Assembly (NCBI RefSeq): GCF_017356035.1
Contig: NZ_JAFIQX010000001.1
Coordinates: 620,001 to 684,000, forward strand
From: Longitalea luteola
GTDB lineage: Bacteria; Bacteroidota; Bacteroidia; Chitinophagales; Chitinophagaceae
Direction: 5' to 3'
DNA: 64,000 bases
Shown: positions 8,796-16,735 of the stretch, one piece after another
Numbering within the stretch: position 1 is the first letter of the stretch
Layout: each line of letters begins with the position of its first letter
Program-made: the position numbers and the translations under genes
The notes under the pieces: generated by a model
Seen by the model: the letters and a program-made list of their open reading frames with translations, nothing else
Database searches by the model: none
What the model was told of the DNA's origin: nothing

Positions 8796-9163
8796 TGTTG
8801 TTGGTTTTTGGCGTTTTTGATTTGTTCCAATAAGGCTTCCAGCTCTTCCTCGCTCAGTTTGTTCTCGCTCACGAAGTGGGATAACAATTTGGCGGGCGAA
8901 CCTTCAAAATATCCTTTTACCAGCTGGTTGATACTTTTCTTACCGTACTCGGCTTTGCTCACCGCCGGCTTGTACTGGTTGTTGCGACCCTGTACTTCGA
9001 ATGTTACAAAGCCTTTCTCGATCAGTATTTTAAGAATGGTGGCCACCGTGTTGGAATGCGGTTTGGGCTCGGGCATTTTATCCATGATGTCTTTTAAAAA
9101 ACCCTGTTTCAATTCCCAGAGGATCTGCATTACCTGTTCTTCGGCTTTTGTAAGGGATTTCAT
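8792..9163 (-). CDS. BlaI/MecI/CopY-family repressor
   Basis: 123 residues, the usual length. The N-terminal winged helix (LTKAEEQVMQILWELKQGFLKDIMDKMPEPKPHSNTVATILKILIEKGFV) is the BlaI signature, followed by a C-terminal dimerisation helix pair. Family members bind DNA as dimers and are inactivated by the partner M56 peptidase. The stop overlaps the start of the M56-amidase gene by 4 bp, so the two are translationally coupled. Two identical palindromes flank the promoter just upstream, consistent with self-repression. No beta-lactamase gene is nearby. Confidence 0.92.
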   Translation of the reverse strand: MKSLTKAEEQVMQILWELKQGFLKDIMDKMPEPKPHSNTVATILKILIEKGFVTFEVQGRNNQYKPAVSKAEYGKKSINQLVKGYFEGSPAKLLSHFVSENKLSEEELEALLEQIKNAKNQQQ

Positions 9164-9188
9164 TGCAGCATTTTTATTGGTTTACTAT

Positions 9189-9204
9189 AACTAATTATTT
9201 AGTT
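9189..9204. promoter_or_regulatory. Putative BlaI-type operator 1
   Basis: Perfect dyad AACTAA-TTAT-TTAGTT, 26 bp upstream of the BlaI start and just downstream of the minus-strand -7 box. Its core resembles known BlaI-family dyads in size and symmetry. Confidence 0.7.
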
Positions 9205-9211
9205 GTGTGAT

Positions 9212-9219
9212 CAAATGTA
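9212..9219 (-). promoter_or_regulatory. Putative -7 promoter box of the blaI/M56-amidase operon
   Basis: CAAATGTA on + reads TACATTTG on -, matching TAnnTTTG. It sits exactly between the two identical dyads. Confidence 0.65.
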
Positions 9220-9220
9220 T

Positions 9221-9236
9221 AACTAATTTTTTAGTT
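9221..9236. promoter_or_regulatory. Putative BlaI-type operator 2
   Basis: Second dyad AACTAA-TTTT-TTAGTT, centred 32 bp (about three helical turns) from operator 1, so both would lie on the same face of the DNA. Confidence 0.7.
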
Positions 9237-9472
9237 GCCGCCATTCTGCTTGATTTTTTTCAAAATATTTTTGAAAAAGGTTACGATGGTATGATAAATG
9301 GTACTAATAAGTAGGTGTTTGCCCTATGTACGGGCGTTTTTGGGCGCTGAAAAGCCGGAGGAAGGTTGAACGATAGTAGAATTTATGTATTCGTGACTAA
9401 TTATTAATCAATTATTGTCTGTTATAGCGTCGATTTTATCCACAAAAGCTATGAGGTTTGGAGATTGAGTGT
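9237..9472. other. Long divergent leader between blaI and rpoD
   Basis: No gene seen. It holds an AT-rich dyad with 10-bp arms (TTTTTCAAAA, 9256-9265; TTTTGAAAAA, 9269-9278) and a small hairpin GCCC/GGGC with a T-run at 9321-9341. Both may be regulatory or terminator-like. Confidence 0.45.
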
Positions 9473-9480
9473 TACTTTTG
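9473..9480 (+). promoter_or_regulatory. Putative -7 promoter box for rpoD
   Basis: TACTTTTG fits TAnnTTTG. It would give an untranslated leader of about 145 nt before the rpoD ATG at 9631. Confidence 0.5.
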
Positions 9481-9630
9481 CAGACAGTACCGGATGGATT
9501 AACAGGTTATTAGCACCTGATTTGCAACCTCCCCCGAACATAGTTAGTCTTGCAAATGTTAGTATAGTACCCTTACAACATAGAAAGGCGATTTATAATC
9601 GACGATTAAAGTCATTTTTTATAAAGTAAT

Positions 9631-10488
9631 ATGAGACAGCTCAAAATTGCGACCCAGATCACGAATCGAGATTCGCAGGCGGTAGAAAAGTATCTTCAGG
9701 AAATTTCCAAAATTCCGATGATCACTCCTGAAGAGGAGACAGTACTGGCCCAGCGGATCAAGATGGGTGATCAGAAGGCATTGGATAAGTTAGTGCAGGC
9801 CAACTTGCGTTTCGTGGTATCTGTTGCTAAGCAGTACCAGCACCAGGGTCTTTCTCTTAGCGATCTGATCAACGAGGGTAACCTCGGTTTGATAAAAGCA
9901 GCCCAGCGTTTCGATGAAACCAAGGGTTTTAAATTCATTTCATACGCCGTATGGTGGATCCGCCAGTCCATTTTACAGGCGTTGGCAGAGCAGGGTAGAT
10001 TAGTCCGCCTGCCTCAAAACAAAATTGGCACCTACAACAAGGCTAATAAAGCCTACATGGCTTTTGAACAGGAACATGAGCGTGAGCCAAGTACTGAAGA
10101 GCTGGCCGAGTTACTCGAAATGAGTGAAACCGAGATCAATAATATTTTTCAAAGCAATACCCGTCATACCTCGCTCGATGCTCCGGTACACGAAGCAGAA
10201 GACGTGGCCATGGGTGATCTGCTGGAAGGTGGAGACGATACCGATGATGATGTAATGAAAGATTCATTGCGTAACGAGATCCGCCGGGTGTTGAAATCAC
10301 TCAGCCCGCGCGAAGCAGAGATCGTAAATGCTTACTTTGGCCTCGACGGTGAGAATGGCGTTACGATCGAGCAGATCGGTCAGAAATACGATCTTACCAA
10401 AGAACGTATTCGCCAGATCAAGGAAAGAGCCATCAAGCGTTTGCAGAAAGCACGCTACAGCAATGCATTGAAAGCGTATTTAGGTTAG
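9631..10488 (+). CDS. rpoD: Primary RNA polymerase sigma factor, Bacteroidota sigma-70 type
   Basis: 285 residues, the short primary sigma of Bacteroidota lacking the long N-terminal region 1.1. Region 1.2 is VEKYLQEISKIPMITPEEE. Region 2 holds QANLRFVVSVAKQY and the promoter-melting FISYAVWWIRQSILQAL, then LVRLPQNKIG. Region 4.2 is TIEQIGQKYDLTKERIRQIKERAIKRL, the -33 reader. It directs core RNA polymerase to the TAnnTTTG promoters seen across the window. It is monocistronic, with a clear terminator after it. Confidence 0.96.
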   Translation: MRQLKIATQITNRDSQAVEKYLQEISKIPMITPEEETVLAQRIKMGDQKALDKLVQANLRFVVSVAKQYQHQGLSLSDLINEGNLGLIKAAQRFDETKGFKFISYAVWWIRQSILQALAEQGRLVRLPQNKIGTYNKANKAYMAFEQEHEREPSTEELAELLEMSETEINNIFQSNTRHTSLDAPVHEAEDVAMGDLLEGGDDTDDDVMKDSLRNEIRRVLKSLSPREAEIVNAYFGLDGENGVTIEQIGQKYDLTKERIRQIKERAIKRLQKARYSNALKAYLG

Positions 10489-10508
10489 TACAGTACTATA
10501 AAGAAACG

Positions 10509-10544
10509 AACCCCGGTTGGCTTACCGCCTTCCGGGGTTTTTTG
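10509..10544 (+). terminator. Intrinsic terminator of rpoD
   Basis: AACCCCGG (10509-10516) pairs with CCGGGGTT (10532-10539), followed by a run of six T. It begins 20 bp past the rpoD stop. Confidence 0.9.
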
Positions 10545-10615
10545 TTACAAATACGCATAAATATTCGAACCTTCATATATCTGGTTCGTTATTTGAATGC
10601 TGTGGAAGGTCTACA

Positions 10616-11509
10616 ATGTTTAAGCATTTCCGATTAGCAGCAATAGTCATGGGGATGATATTGGCTTCCTGCGAAAAAACAATTACGTTCAGGCCTGATG
10701 ACTCAGCGCCCGTCGTAGTTGTGGAAGCTTCTATTGAGAACGGTCAGGCGCCCGTAGTGATCTTGTCCCAAAGCTTCAACTACTTTAACCAGATCAGCGC
10801 CGAGACGCTGGCCAATTCCTTTATCCGCAATGCAGTCATTACCGTCTCCAACGGTACGTTAACCCATACTTTAAAAGAATACCGGCAGGTGGTGGCTAAC
10901 GGCTATTCCATTTATTATTATTCAAACGATTCCACCACCAATCGGAACACGGCTTTTGTAGGGGAGTTTGGCAAAACCTATTCATTAAGTATAAAGATCG
11001 ACGAGCGGGAATACACGGCCACTACTACCATTCCCACGCTTACCAAAAAGATCGACTCCTTATGGTGGGAGGATGCGCCCAATGAACCGGATCCGGTTAA
11101 AGTAATAGTGATGGGACGCTTTATAGATCCGCCCGGGCTCGGCAATTATACCCGCTATTACACGCAGGTCGACGGCTTGCAGTTTTACCCCGGTTTTAAC
11201 TCGGTATTTGATGACCAGTTGACTGATGGCGTTACTTACAACCTGCAGATAGAAAAAGGGGTTGACCGCAACAACGGCATCAACCTCGAGGAATATGCTT
11301 TTTTCGATCACGGCGATTCAGTGGTAGTGAAGTTCTGTAATATCGATAAGGCCACTTTCGACTTCTGGCGCACGATGGAATACAGCTACGCCAATATCGG
11401 CAACCCGTTTGCCGCACCTAATAAGGTGCTTAGTAATATTGAAGGCGGCGGCCTGGGGTATTTTGGCGGTTATGCAGCGCAGTACAAAACAATTGTAATA
11501 CCGAAATAA
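10616..11509 (+). CDS. DUF4249-family lipoprotein
   Basis: 297 residues from ATG 10616. This start gives a lipoprotein signal peptide ending in LASC (Cys at residue 19); a longer frame from 10517 would run through the rpoD terminator and is not used. The mature protein matches the DUF4249 pattern: PVVVVEASIENGQAPVVILSQSFNYF, then NAVITVSNGTLTHTL and YSLSIKIDEREYTATTTIPTL. DUF4249 proteins are surface lipoproteins often encoded after a TonB-dependent receptor; none is next to this one, so its substrate is unknown. Confidence 0.85.
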   Translation: MFKHFRLAAIVMGMILASCEKTITFRPDDSAPVVVVEASIENGQAPVVILSQSFNYFNQISAETLANSFIRNAVITVSNGTLTHTLKEYRQVVANGYSIYYYSNDSTTNRNTAFVGEFGKTYSLSIKIDEREYTATTTIPTLTKKIDSLWWEDAPNEPDPVKVIVMGRFIDPPGLGNYTRYYTQVDGLQFYPGFNSVFDDQLTDGVTYNLQIEKGVDRNNGINLEEYAFFDHGDSVVVKFCNIDKATFDFWRTMEYSYANIGNPFAAPNKVLSNIEGGGLGYFGGYAAQYKTIVIPK

Positions 11510-11624
11510 AATACTTTCAGCGGTATGTATTTCTTTGCCCCTTCGAGGGGCGGCAGGGGAGGCCCCGTTATTCACACTCAATGCAGGTATCCTGCCTTTA
11601 TCATTTTCGTAACTCATTTTCAGG

Positions 11625-11632
11625 TAAATTTG
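11625..11632 (+). promoter_or_regulatory. Putative -7 promoter box for trxB
   Basis: TAAATTTG fits TAnnTTTG, 37 bp before the trxB ATG. Confidence 0.55.
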
Positions 11633-11668
11633 TCAACTTTTCTTTAGAATAAGGAGAATAACAGCATT

Positions 11669-12607
11669 ATGGAAAGCGAAAAAATACATTGCCTGATTAT
11701 TGGAAGCGGGCCCGCAGGATATACCGCCGCTATTTATGCAGCGAGAGCTAACATGAAACCGGTATTATACCAGGGGATCCAGCCCGGAGGTCAGTTAACT
11801 ATTACGACAGAAGTGGAAAATTACCCTGGTTACCCCGATGGTGTACAGGGACCCGAAATGATGGTTCATTTTGAAAAGCAGGCTGCCCGCATGGGTGCCG
11901 ATATTCGTTATGGACTCGCTACTAAGGTCGATTTTTCAGCGCCCCCTTTTAAAGTGTGGATAGATGAGGAGAAACTGGTGGAAGCAGATTCGGTTATTAT
12001 TGCAACCGGTGCATCGGCCAAATGGCTTGGGTTGGAAAGCGAACAACGCCTGAATGGCTTTGGCGTAAGCGCCTGTGCCGTTTGTGATGGTTTCTTTTTC
12101 CGCGGCAAGGAAGTGGCTATCGTAGGCGCCGGTGATACAGCTGCCGAAGAAGCCCTGTACCTGTCTAAATTATGCACGACCGTACATATGTTCATTCGTC
12201 GTAATGAAATGCGTGCTTCCAAGGTGATGCAGGAAAGGGTTCAACGCACACCCAATATCAAGGTGTACTGGAATACCACTACCGATGAGATCCTGGGTGA
12301 GAACAAAGTAGAATCAGTGCGCATCAAGAATACAAAGACCGGTGAATTGCAAACCATTCCCATCAACGGATTTTTTGTAGCCATCGGCCACCAGCCAAAC
12401 TCCGAGATTTTCAAAGGCTGGCTCGAAATGGATGAAGCCGGTTACCTGAAAACCATCCCCGGCACCAGCAAAACAAATATTGAAGGTGTTTTTGCCGCCG
12501 GTGATGTACAGGATAAGATCTACCGCCAGGCTGTTACAGCAGCCGGTAGCGGCTGTATGGCCGCTCTGGATGCCGAACGCTATCTTTCGGCCAAAGGCAT
12601 CGTTTAG
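11669..12607 (+). CDS. trxB: Thioredoxin-disulfide reductase
   Basis: 312 residues, full length. The FAD-binding GSGPAGYTAAIYAARA is at residues 13-27. The redox-active CAVCDG is at 136-141 inside the NADPH domain, followed by the NADPH-binding GAGDTAAEEA and, near the end, GVFAAGDVQDKIYRQAVTAAGSG. The enzyme reduces thioredoxin with NADPH in the cytoplasm. It stands alone with its own promoter; no thioredoxin gene is in the window. Confidence 0.96.
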   Translation: MESEKIHCLIIGSGPAGYTAAIYAARANMKPVLYQGIQPGGQLTITTEVENYPGYPDGVQGPEMMVHFEKQAARMGADIRYGLATKVDFSAPPFKVWIDEEKLVEADSVIIATGASAKWLGLESEQRLNGFGVSACAVCDGFFFRGKEVAIVGAGDTAAEEALYLSKLCTTVHMFIRRNEMRASKVMQERVQRTPNIKVYWNTTTDEILGENKVESVRIKNTKTGELQTIPINGFFVAIGHQPNSEIFKGWLEMDEAGYLKTIPGTSKTNIEGVFAAGDVQDKIYRQAVTAAGSGCMAALDAERYLSAKGIV

Positions 12608-12895
12608 GCTCAACGCTTAACGCGGAACGCTTAACGCCGGACGCTTAACGCGGAACGCTAAAGGCTGAAGGCAAACGCAATAAGGCTAAAGGCTCAAGGC
12701 TGAAAGCTGAAGGCAAAATGCAATAAGGCTAAAGGCAAAACGCAAATACAGGAGAGCAGCGCTAAGGCGCTGCGGGAAGTATAATCTGAACGCTGAATGT
12801 TTGACGCGAGCTTACCATTTCGGAGGCTGGCCTTAAGCGTTCAGCGTTCGGCATTTAGCTTTTTCAGCGTTAAGCGTTCAGTGTCTTTTATGGCA
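12608..12895. repeat. Arm-loop-inverted-arm repeat, AACGCTTAACGC / GGCTAAAGGC type
   Basis: Left arm of AACGCTTAACGC and GGCTAAAGGCTGAAGGC units. A GC hairpin (GCAGCGC/GCGCTGC, 12756-12773) marks the centre, then an inverted right arm (AAGCGTTCAGCGTTCGGC). No gene lies in this 314-bp gap. The family recurs at 27224-27330, 35124-35343 and 49735-49905. Confidence 0.88.
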
Positions 12896-12921
12896 TTATT
12901 TTAGCAAAACAAAATAGAGTT

Positions 12922-13281
12922 ATGGTTGTTATTGAGTTAAATCAGGTTAAGCTGCATGCATTTCACGGCGTTTACGAGGGTGAGAAGCTTACCGGAAGTG
13001 CCTACGAGATCAATGTACGGGTGGCTTATGAAGAAGGCGACAGTACATTTGACGATTTAAAAAATACGATCAATTACGTTGAAGTTCTCGACATAGTAAA
13101 GCAACGAATGCGGATGCCGGCCGGTCTTTTAGAAAAGGTGGCCTATGATGTAATAAACAAGATCAGGCACCAGTATCCATTCACCAGGGAAATAAGTTTT
13201 TCGATCTATAAATTAGAGGCCCCTGTTGAAAATTTTCAGGGGAAAATAGGCGTTACATTGCATAAGAAGTTTGATGGGTAA
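12922..13281 (+). CDS. folB: Dihydroneopterin aldolase
   Basis: 119 residues, the usual length. The N-terminus VIELNQVKLHAFHGVYEGEKLTGSAYEINV and the later TINYVEVLDIVKQRM and EKVAYDVINKI match FolB. The enzyme cleaves dihydroneopterin to hydroxymethyl-dihydropterin and glycolaldehyde in folate synthesis, supplying the substrate of FolK (47.4 kb in this window). The stop overlaps the start of the next gene, implying cotranscription. Confidence 0.93.
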   Translation: MVVIELNQVKLHAFHGVYEGEKLTGSAYEINVRVAYEEGDSTFDDLKNTINYVEVLDIVKQRMRMPAGLLEKVAYDVINKIRHQYPFTREISFSIYKLEAPVENFQGKIGVTLHKKFDG

Positions 13282-14038
13282 AATAGGAAGTACAATAGGG
13301 CTGTTGCTTTTTTTGTTAATCCTGCCATTCGAAAACAATGCACAGGATATCAATACGCTGTTGAAGGAAGCGCAACAGCTCGAAAATGCATTTAAAGAAC
13401 CGGAAGCCTTACAGAAATACCTCGCCATCACCCGCCACCAGCCTACGAATTTGACCGCGCTCATTAAAACAAGCGAATTATACAGCATTTTAGGAAAACA
13501 CCAGGGTACCAAGGAAAAGCAGAAAGAATATTACCGTAACGCCCGGGTATATGCTCAAAAAGCATTGCAGGTGAATCCCAACAGCTCCGATGCCAATGTG
13601 GTAATGTCGCTGGCCATGGGCCGTATGGCGCTTATTTCTTCGGGCGAAGAAAAGATCAAAGCGGTAAAGGATGTAAAATCCTATTCTGAAAAAAGCATTC
13701 AGCTCGATCCTGCCAACTTTAAAGGGTACCATGTGCTGGCCAAATGGCATTACGAGGTGAGCGACCTGAATACGGTGGAAAAATGGCTGGTGAAAGTAGC
13801 CTATGAGGCGCTGCCAAAAGCAAGTCTGGATGATGCCATCAGATTATATGAGAAAAGCCGTTCACTCAATCCTTCCTTTTTATTGAATTACCTCGAACTG
13901 GCCAAAGCCTATCACCGGAAGAACAACGACAAAAAAGCGGTGGAACTGCTCGAAACCATGCTTAAAATGCCCAATAAGATCGGCGACGATGGACACATAA
14001 AAGCAAAGGGGAAGAAACTTTTGGAAGAATACAAATAA
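13274..14038 (+). CDS. Periplasmic TPR-repeat protein
   Basis: 254 residues from ATG 13274, which overlaps the folB stop by 8 bp; the preceding TTG at 13271 is a weaker choice. A signal peptide covers about residues 1-23 (GLLLFLLILPFENNAQ). The rest is helical with tetratricopeptide-like units, for example ARVYAQKALQVNPNSSDANVVMSLAMGRMA and SEKSIQLDPANFKGYHVLAKWHYE. The arrangement resembles regulator-of-microtubule-dynamics-type TPR proteins. It is probably a scaffold in the periplasm. The partner is unknown. Confidence 0.82.
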   Translation: MGKIGSTIGLLLFLLILPFENNAQDINTLLKEAQQLENAFKEPEALQKYLAITRHQPTNLTALIKTSELYSILGKHQGTKEKQKEYYRNARVYAQKALQVNPNSSDANVVMSLAMGRMALISSGEEKIKAVKDVKSYSEKSIQLDPANFKGYHVLAKWHYEVSDLNTVEKWLVKVAYEALPKASLDDAIRLYEKSRSLNPSFLLNYLELAKAYHRKNNDKKAVELLETMLKMPNKIGDDGHIKAKGKKLLEEYK

Positions 14039-14040
14039 CA

Positions 14041-14188
14041 AATGTGATAATTAGCTAATTAGTTCATTATCGCAATTAACTATATGCCGGCAACACCTTA
14101 TTTATCCAATTACCTGTATTCATTAGCACATCAGCACATTAGCACATTAGCTAATTAACCTGTATTTCATTATCACATTATCGAATTA
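14041..14188. repeat. Arm-loop-inverted-arm repeat, TGTGATAATTAGCTAAT type
   Basis: Left arm at 14041-14070, then a centre, then inverted units CATTAGCACATCAGCACATT and CTGTATTT (14160-14167) with ATTATCACATTATCGAATT. It lies between the convergent TPR and MATE genes. Confidence 0.85.
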
Positions 14189-15547
14189 TCAAATTACTTT
14201 GTTCTTCCATTTCCCGCTTCTCATATACAAAAACGACGGTAAGAACAAACACACCCAATACAACCACTCACTCATCCAGCCATAGGTGATTGATAAGAAG
14301 AATTTATCTAATACGAGGTATATGTAAACACAGTATAGAACAATAGCAAATAATTCGATCAGTAACGACACCCGGCTATTGCCCGAGCCTGTAACTGCAT
14401 TCAGGAATACAACCGAGAACGACATGATAATGATCGCGATAGACATTACCCGCACCACGGGAACAGCCGCTGCCACAAATTCGCCCGACTGGCCATAGAG
14501 GGAAAACAACAGATCGGGGAACAGGTTGAGCAAAATGGCGATTACGATGGCCGATCCCAGGCTCAGTTTGATCATTTTTCGAATCAGCACCCAAACCTGG
14601 TCCTGCCGGCCCTGGCCAATGATATTACTCACCATGGCATTGGTAGTAGAGCCAAATGCCCAGGTTACAATGCCCGACAGGCCAAGGATATTACGCATCG
14701 TGTTGGAAACGCCCAGCGCTATTTCACCGTGCGCATCGATGAGCAGGAAAAAATACTCCCAGCTTACAATGCTGATGCCGTGCTGAAATACCAGCGGGGC
14801 CGACATGGCAAATATGAGCCGTGAATTGTAGGCGTCCCACCGGAAGTTTTTGAACAAATGCAATTGTTTGCCGATACCTTTGTTCATGATCACCAGGTAG
14901 ATCACCAGCAGTCCGGTGATCTCGGCAATGATCGAGGAAACTGCAGCCCCGTTCAATCCCATTTCCGGGAAACCGGCTTTACCAAAGATCAGCAGGTAAT
15001 CGAGCAGGATATTGGTCACCGCCTCTGCAAGCGCGCCGCCCACCAGGTACTTGCTTTGATTGGTGCCTACCAGCAGTGCATTGCGCATTTGGTAAACAAA
15101 CAAAAAGGGAAGTCCCCAGATGCGGATCTTGCAAAAAGAAACAGCCTGTTGTAAACGCTCGGCATCGTTGATAAAATAGCCGAACAAATGAGGAGTGATC
15201 GTATAAGTGATCAATATGCCCAGCAGGGAAATGGAAAGGCCGATAAACACCGCCTGGCTGAATAGTTTACCAATTTCTTCGGGGCGGTTCTCGCCGGCGC
15301 GCCGTGCGATCAGTGCCTGCAGACCATTGTTCAGGCCATAGCCGATGGCTGAAAAAATAAGATAATATACGCCGGTAAGGCCGGCAATGGCCAGTGCCTG
15401 TTTGCTGTAATGCCCTAAAAAAATATTATTGGTAACAAAATTGATTTGTGGTATCAAAATGGCAAAGCTGATAGGCGCAGCCATTTTGATGATCTGGCGG
15501 TTCGACAGTTCTACCTGAAATCCTGTATTTTTAGATAAGGCGGTCAT
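14189..15547 (-). CDS. MATE-family multidrug/cation efflux transporter
   Basis: 452 residues with about twelve hydrophobic segments in two homologous halves, the MATE layout. The N-terminal half starts KMAAPISFAILIPQINFVTNNIFLGHYS, the usual MATE opening with an acidic/polar first helix. These pumps export organic cations or drugs against sodium or protons. I use ATG at 15547 (MTALSKNTGF) rather than a TTG 12 bp upstream. The promoter box is only 10 bp from this ATG, so the message is nearly leaderless. The substrate is unknown. Confidence 0.9.
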   Translation of the reverse strand: MTALSKNTGFQVELSNRQIIKMAAPISFAILIPQINFVTNNIFLGHYSKQALAIAGLTGVYYLIFSAIGYGLNNGLQALIARRAGENRPEEIGKLFSQAVFIGLSISLLGILITYTITPHLFGYFINDAERLQQAVSFCKIRIWGLPFLFVYQMRNALLVGTNQSKYLVGGALAEAVTNILLDYLLIFGKAGFPEMGLNGAAVSSIIAEITGLLVIYLVIMNKGIGKQLHLFKNFRWDAYNSRLIFAMSAPLVFQHGISIVSWEYFFLLIDAHGEIALGVSNTMRNILGLSGIVTWAFGSTTNAMVSNIIGQGRQDQVWVLIRKMIKLSLGSAIVIAILLNLFPDLLFSLYGQSGEFVAAAVPVVRVMSIAIIIMSFSVVFLNAVTGSGNSRVSLLIELFAIVLYCVYIYLVLDKFFLSITYGWMSEWLYWVCLFLPSFLYMRSGKWKNKVI

Positions 15548-15556
15548 AAAGGGGAG

Positions 15557-15564
15557 CAAAGGTA
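15557..15564 (-). promoter_or_regulatory. Putative -7 promoter box for the MATE gene
   Basis: CAAAGGTA on + reads TACCTTTG on -, matching TAnnTTTG, 10 bp before the ATG. Confidence 0.55.
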
Positions 15565-15862
15565 AGTTACAGGTTCCATGTTACAAGTTACAAGGCACAA
15601 ATTGCGGTCTGTGAAATGATTGCAAGATTGCCGATTTTCAAGCCCTGACCTGAAACCTGTAACCGGCAACTGTATTTCCCGGTAACTGGTAACTGGTAAC
15701 CAGTAACTGGTAACTGGTAACCGGCACCTGGTAACCGGTAACTGTATTTCCCGGTAACTGGTAACTGGTAACTGGGAACCGGTAACTGGTAACCGGTAAC
15801 CGGTAACTGATTTGCCTGAAACCTGTAACTTGTAACCTGTAACTTGTAACTTATTTCGTAAC
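15565..15862. repeat. Arm-loop-inverted-arm repeat, GTAACTGGTAACCG type
   Basis: Short left arm (GTTACAGGTTCCATGTTAC), an 80-bp centre, then a very long right arm of over twenty 7-bp units (GGTAACT/GGTAACC), with CTGTATTT at 15670-15677 and 15742-15749. It fills a divergent gap, so it must share the space with two promoters. The long frame on - through it encodes only repeats and is not a gene. Confidence 0.88.
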
Positions 15863-15883
15863 ATTGCAGCTTTTGATAACATT

Positions 15884-16735
15884 ATGCTTAAGGCTAATTT
15901 TGATATTGTTCCTGAAATGAGGGATTCCGAAGAGCTTCGGAACAGTCAACTGCTCATCGAAGTAGGGGAAAAAACATTCAGCTTTGTCATTTACCATAAA
16001 GAGCAGCGTCGCTTTATCGGACTTCGGCAATACAATCTCGATTATACGCCTGGTAAAACCATGCTGGAAAACCTGCTGGACATTATTACCAACGATGAAG
16101 TTTTGCAAACGCAGTTCAAAGAGGCATTTATCATCTACAATTATACCGACAGCAACTTTTTACCGGAAAAAGTATTCCATATTGAACTGACGCAGCCCGT
16201 TACCGAGGTGGTTTATGGCAACGCCAAAAAGGGATTGTTGCTGAGTGAGAAAGTGATCGGCTGGAAAATGTACAATATCTACCGTGTTCCCCGCGAAATA
16301 CATGCCCTGCTGCAACGGAAATTCTCTTCCGGCAACTACTGGCATTATTATACGCTGTTGCTGTATGATAACGAGGTGCAGCCTTCCGGCGACGAACAGG
16401 TAATAAAAATGGTCATGCGCGCCGATCAGTTCCTGGTGGCTGTATATAAGGGTTCCACCATTCAGCTGGTACAATCCTATTCGTATCAAACGCCGGATGA
16501 TGTATCATACTACCTGCTGTCGATCTGCAACCGCTTTAACATAAGCCAGGACAAGGTTACCCTGATCGTTTCCGGATTGCTCGATGAACAATCGCGCCTG
16601 TACCAGGAACTGCTGAAATATTTCTTGCAGGTGCAATGGGATCGTTTGCCAGATTCGGTCAAACTGGACGCTTCGTTCGATACCTTTCCCTCGCATTACT
16701 TTTCACCGCTTTTGAAAATGGCATTATGCGTATAA
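15884..16735 (+). CDS. DUF3822-family protein
   Basis: 283 residues. The sequence (FDIVPEMRDSEELRNSQLLIEVGEKTFSFVIYHKEQRRFIGLRQYNLD and LIVSGLLDEQSRLYQELLKYFLQVQWDRL) fits DUF3822, an actin/ATPase-fold-like family limited to Bacteroidota. No function is known. The stop overlaps the rsmD start by 10 bp, and this pairing points to translational coupling with ribosome modification. A role in ribosome maturation is inference only. Confidence 0.82.
   Translation: MLKANFDIVPEMRDSEELRNSQLLIEVGEKTFSFVIYHKEQRRFIGLRQYNLDYTPGKTMLENLLDIITNDEVLQTQFKEAFIIYNYTDSNFLPEKVFHIELTQPVTEVVYGNAKKGLLLSEKVIGWKMYNIYRVPREIHALLQRKFSSGNYWHYYTLLLYDNEVQPSGDEQVIKMVMRADQFLVAVYKGSTIQLVQSYSYQTPDDVSYYLLSICNRFNISQDKVTLIVSGLLDEQSRLYQELLKYFLQVQWDRLPDSVKLDASFDTFPSHYFSPLLKMALCV

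Noticed and set aside
10517-10615. Longer start for the DUF4249 lipoprotein
   Set aside because: It would run through the rpoD terminator and bury the lipoprotein signal peptide.
15565-15862. Long minus-strand frame with repeated VTGYRLPVTS-like peptides
   Set aside because: It is the GTAACTGGTAACC spacer repeat read in frame; it has no start signal or family resemblance.
16636-16725. Longer start for rsmD
   Set aside because: The extra 30 codons are DUF3822 coding sequence in another frame; MRIIGG is the family start.
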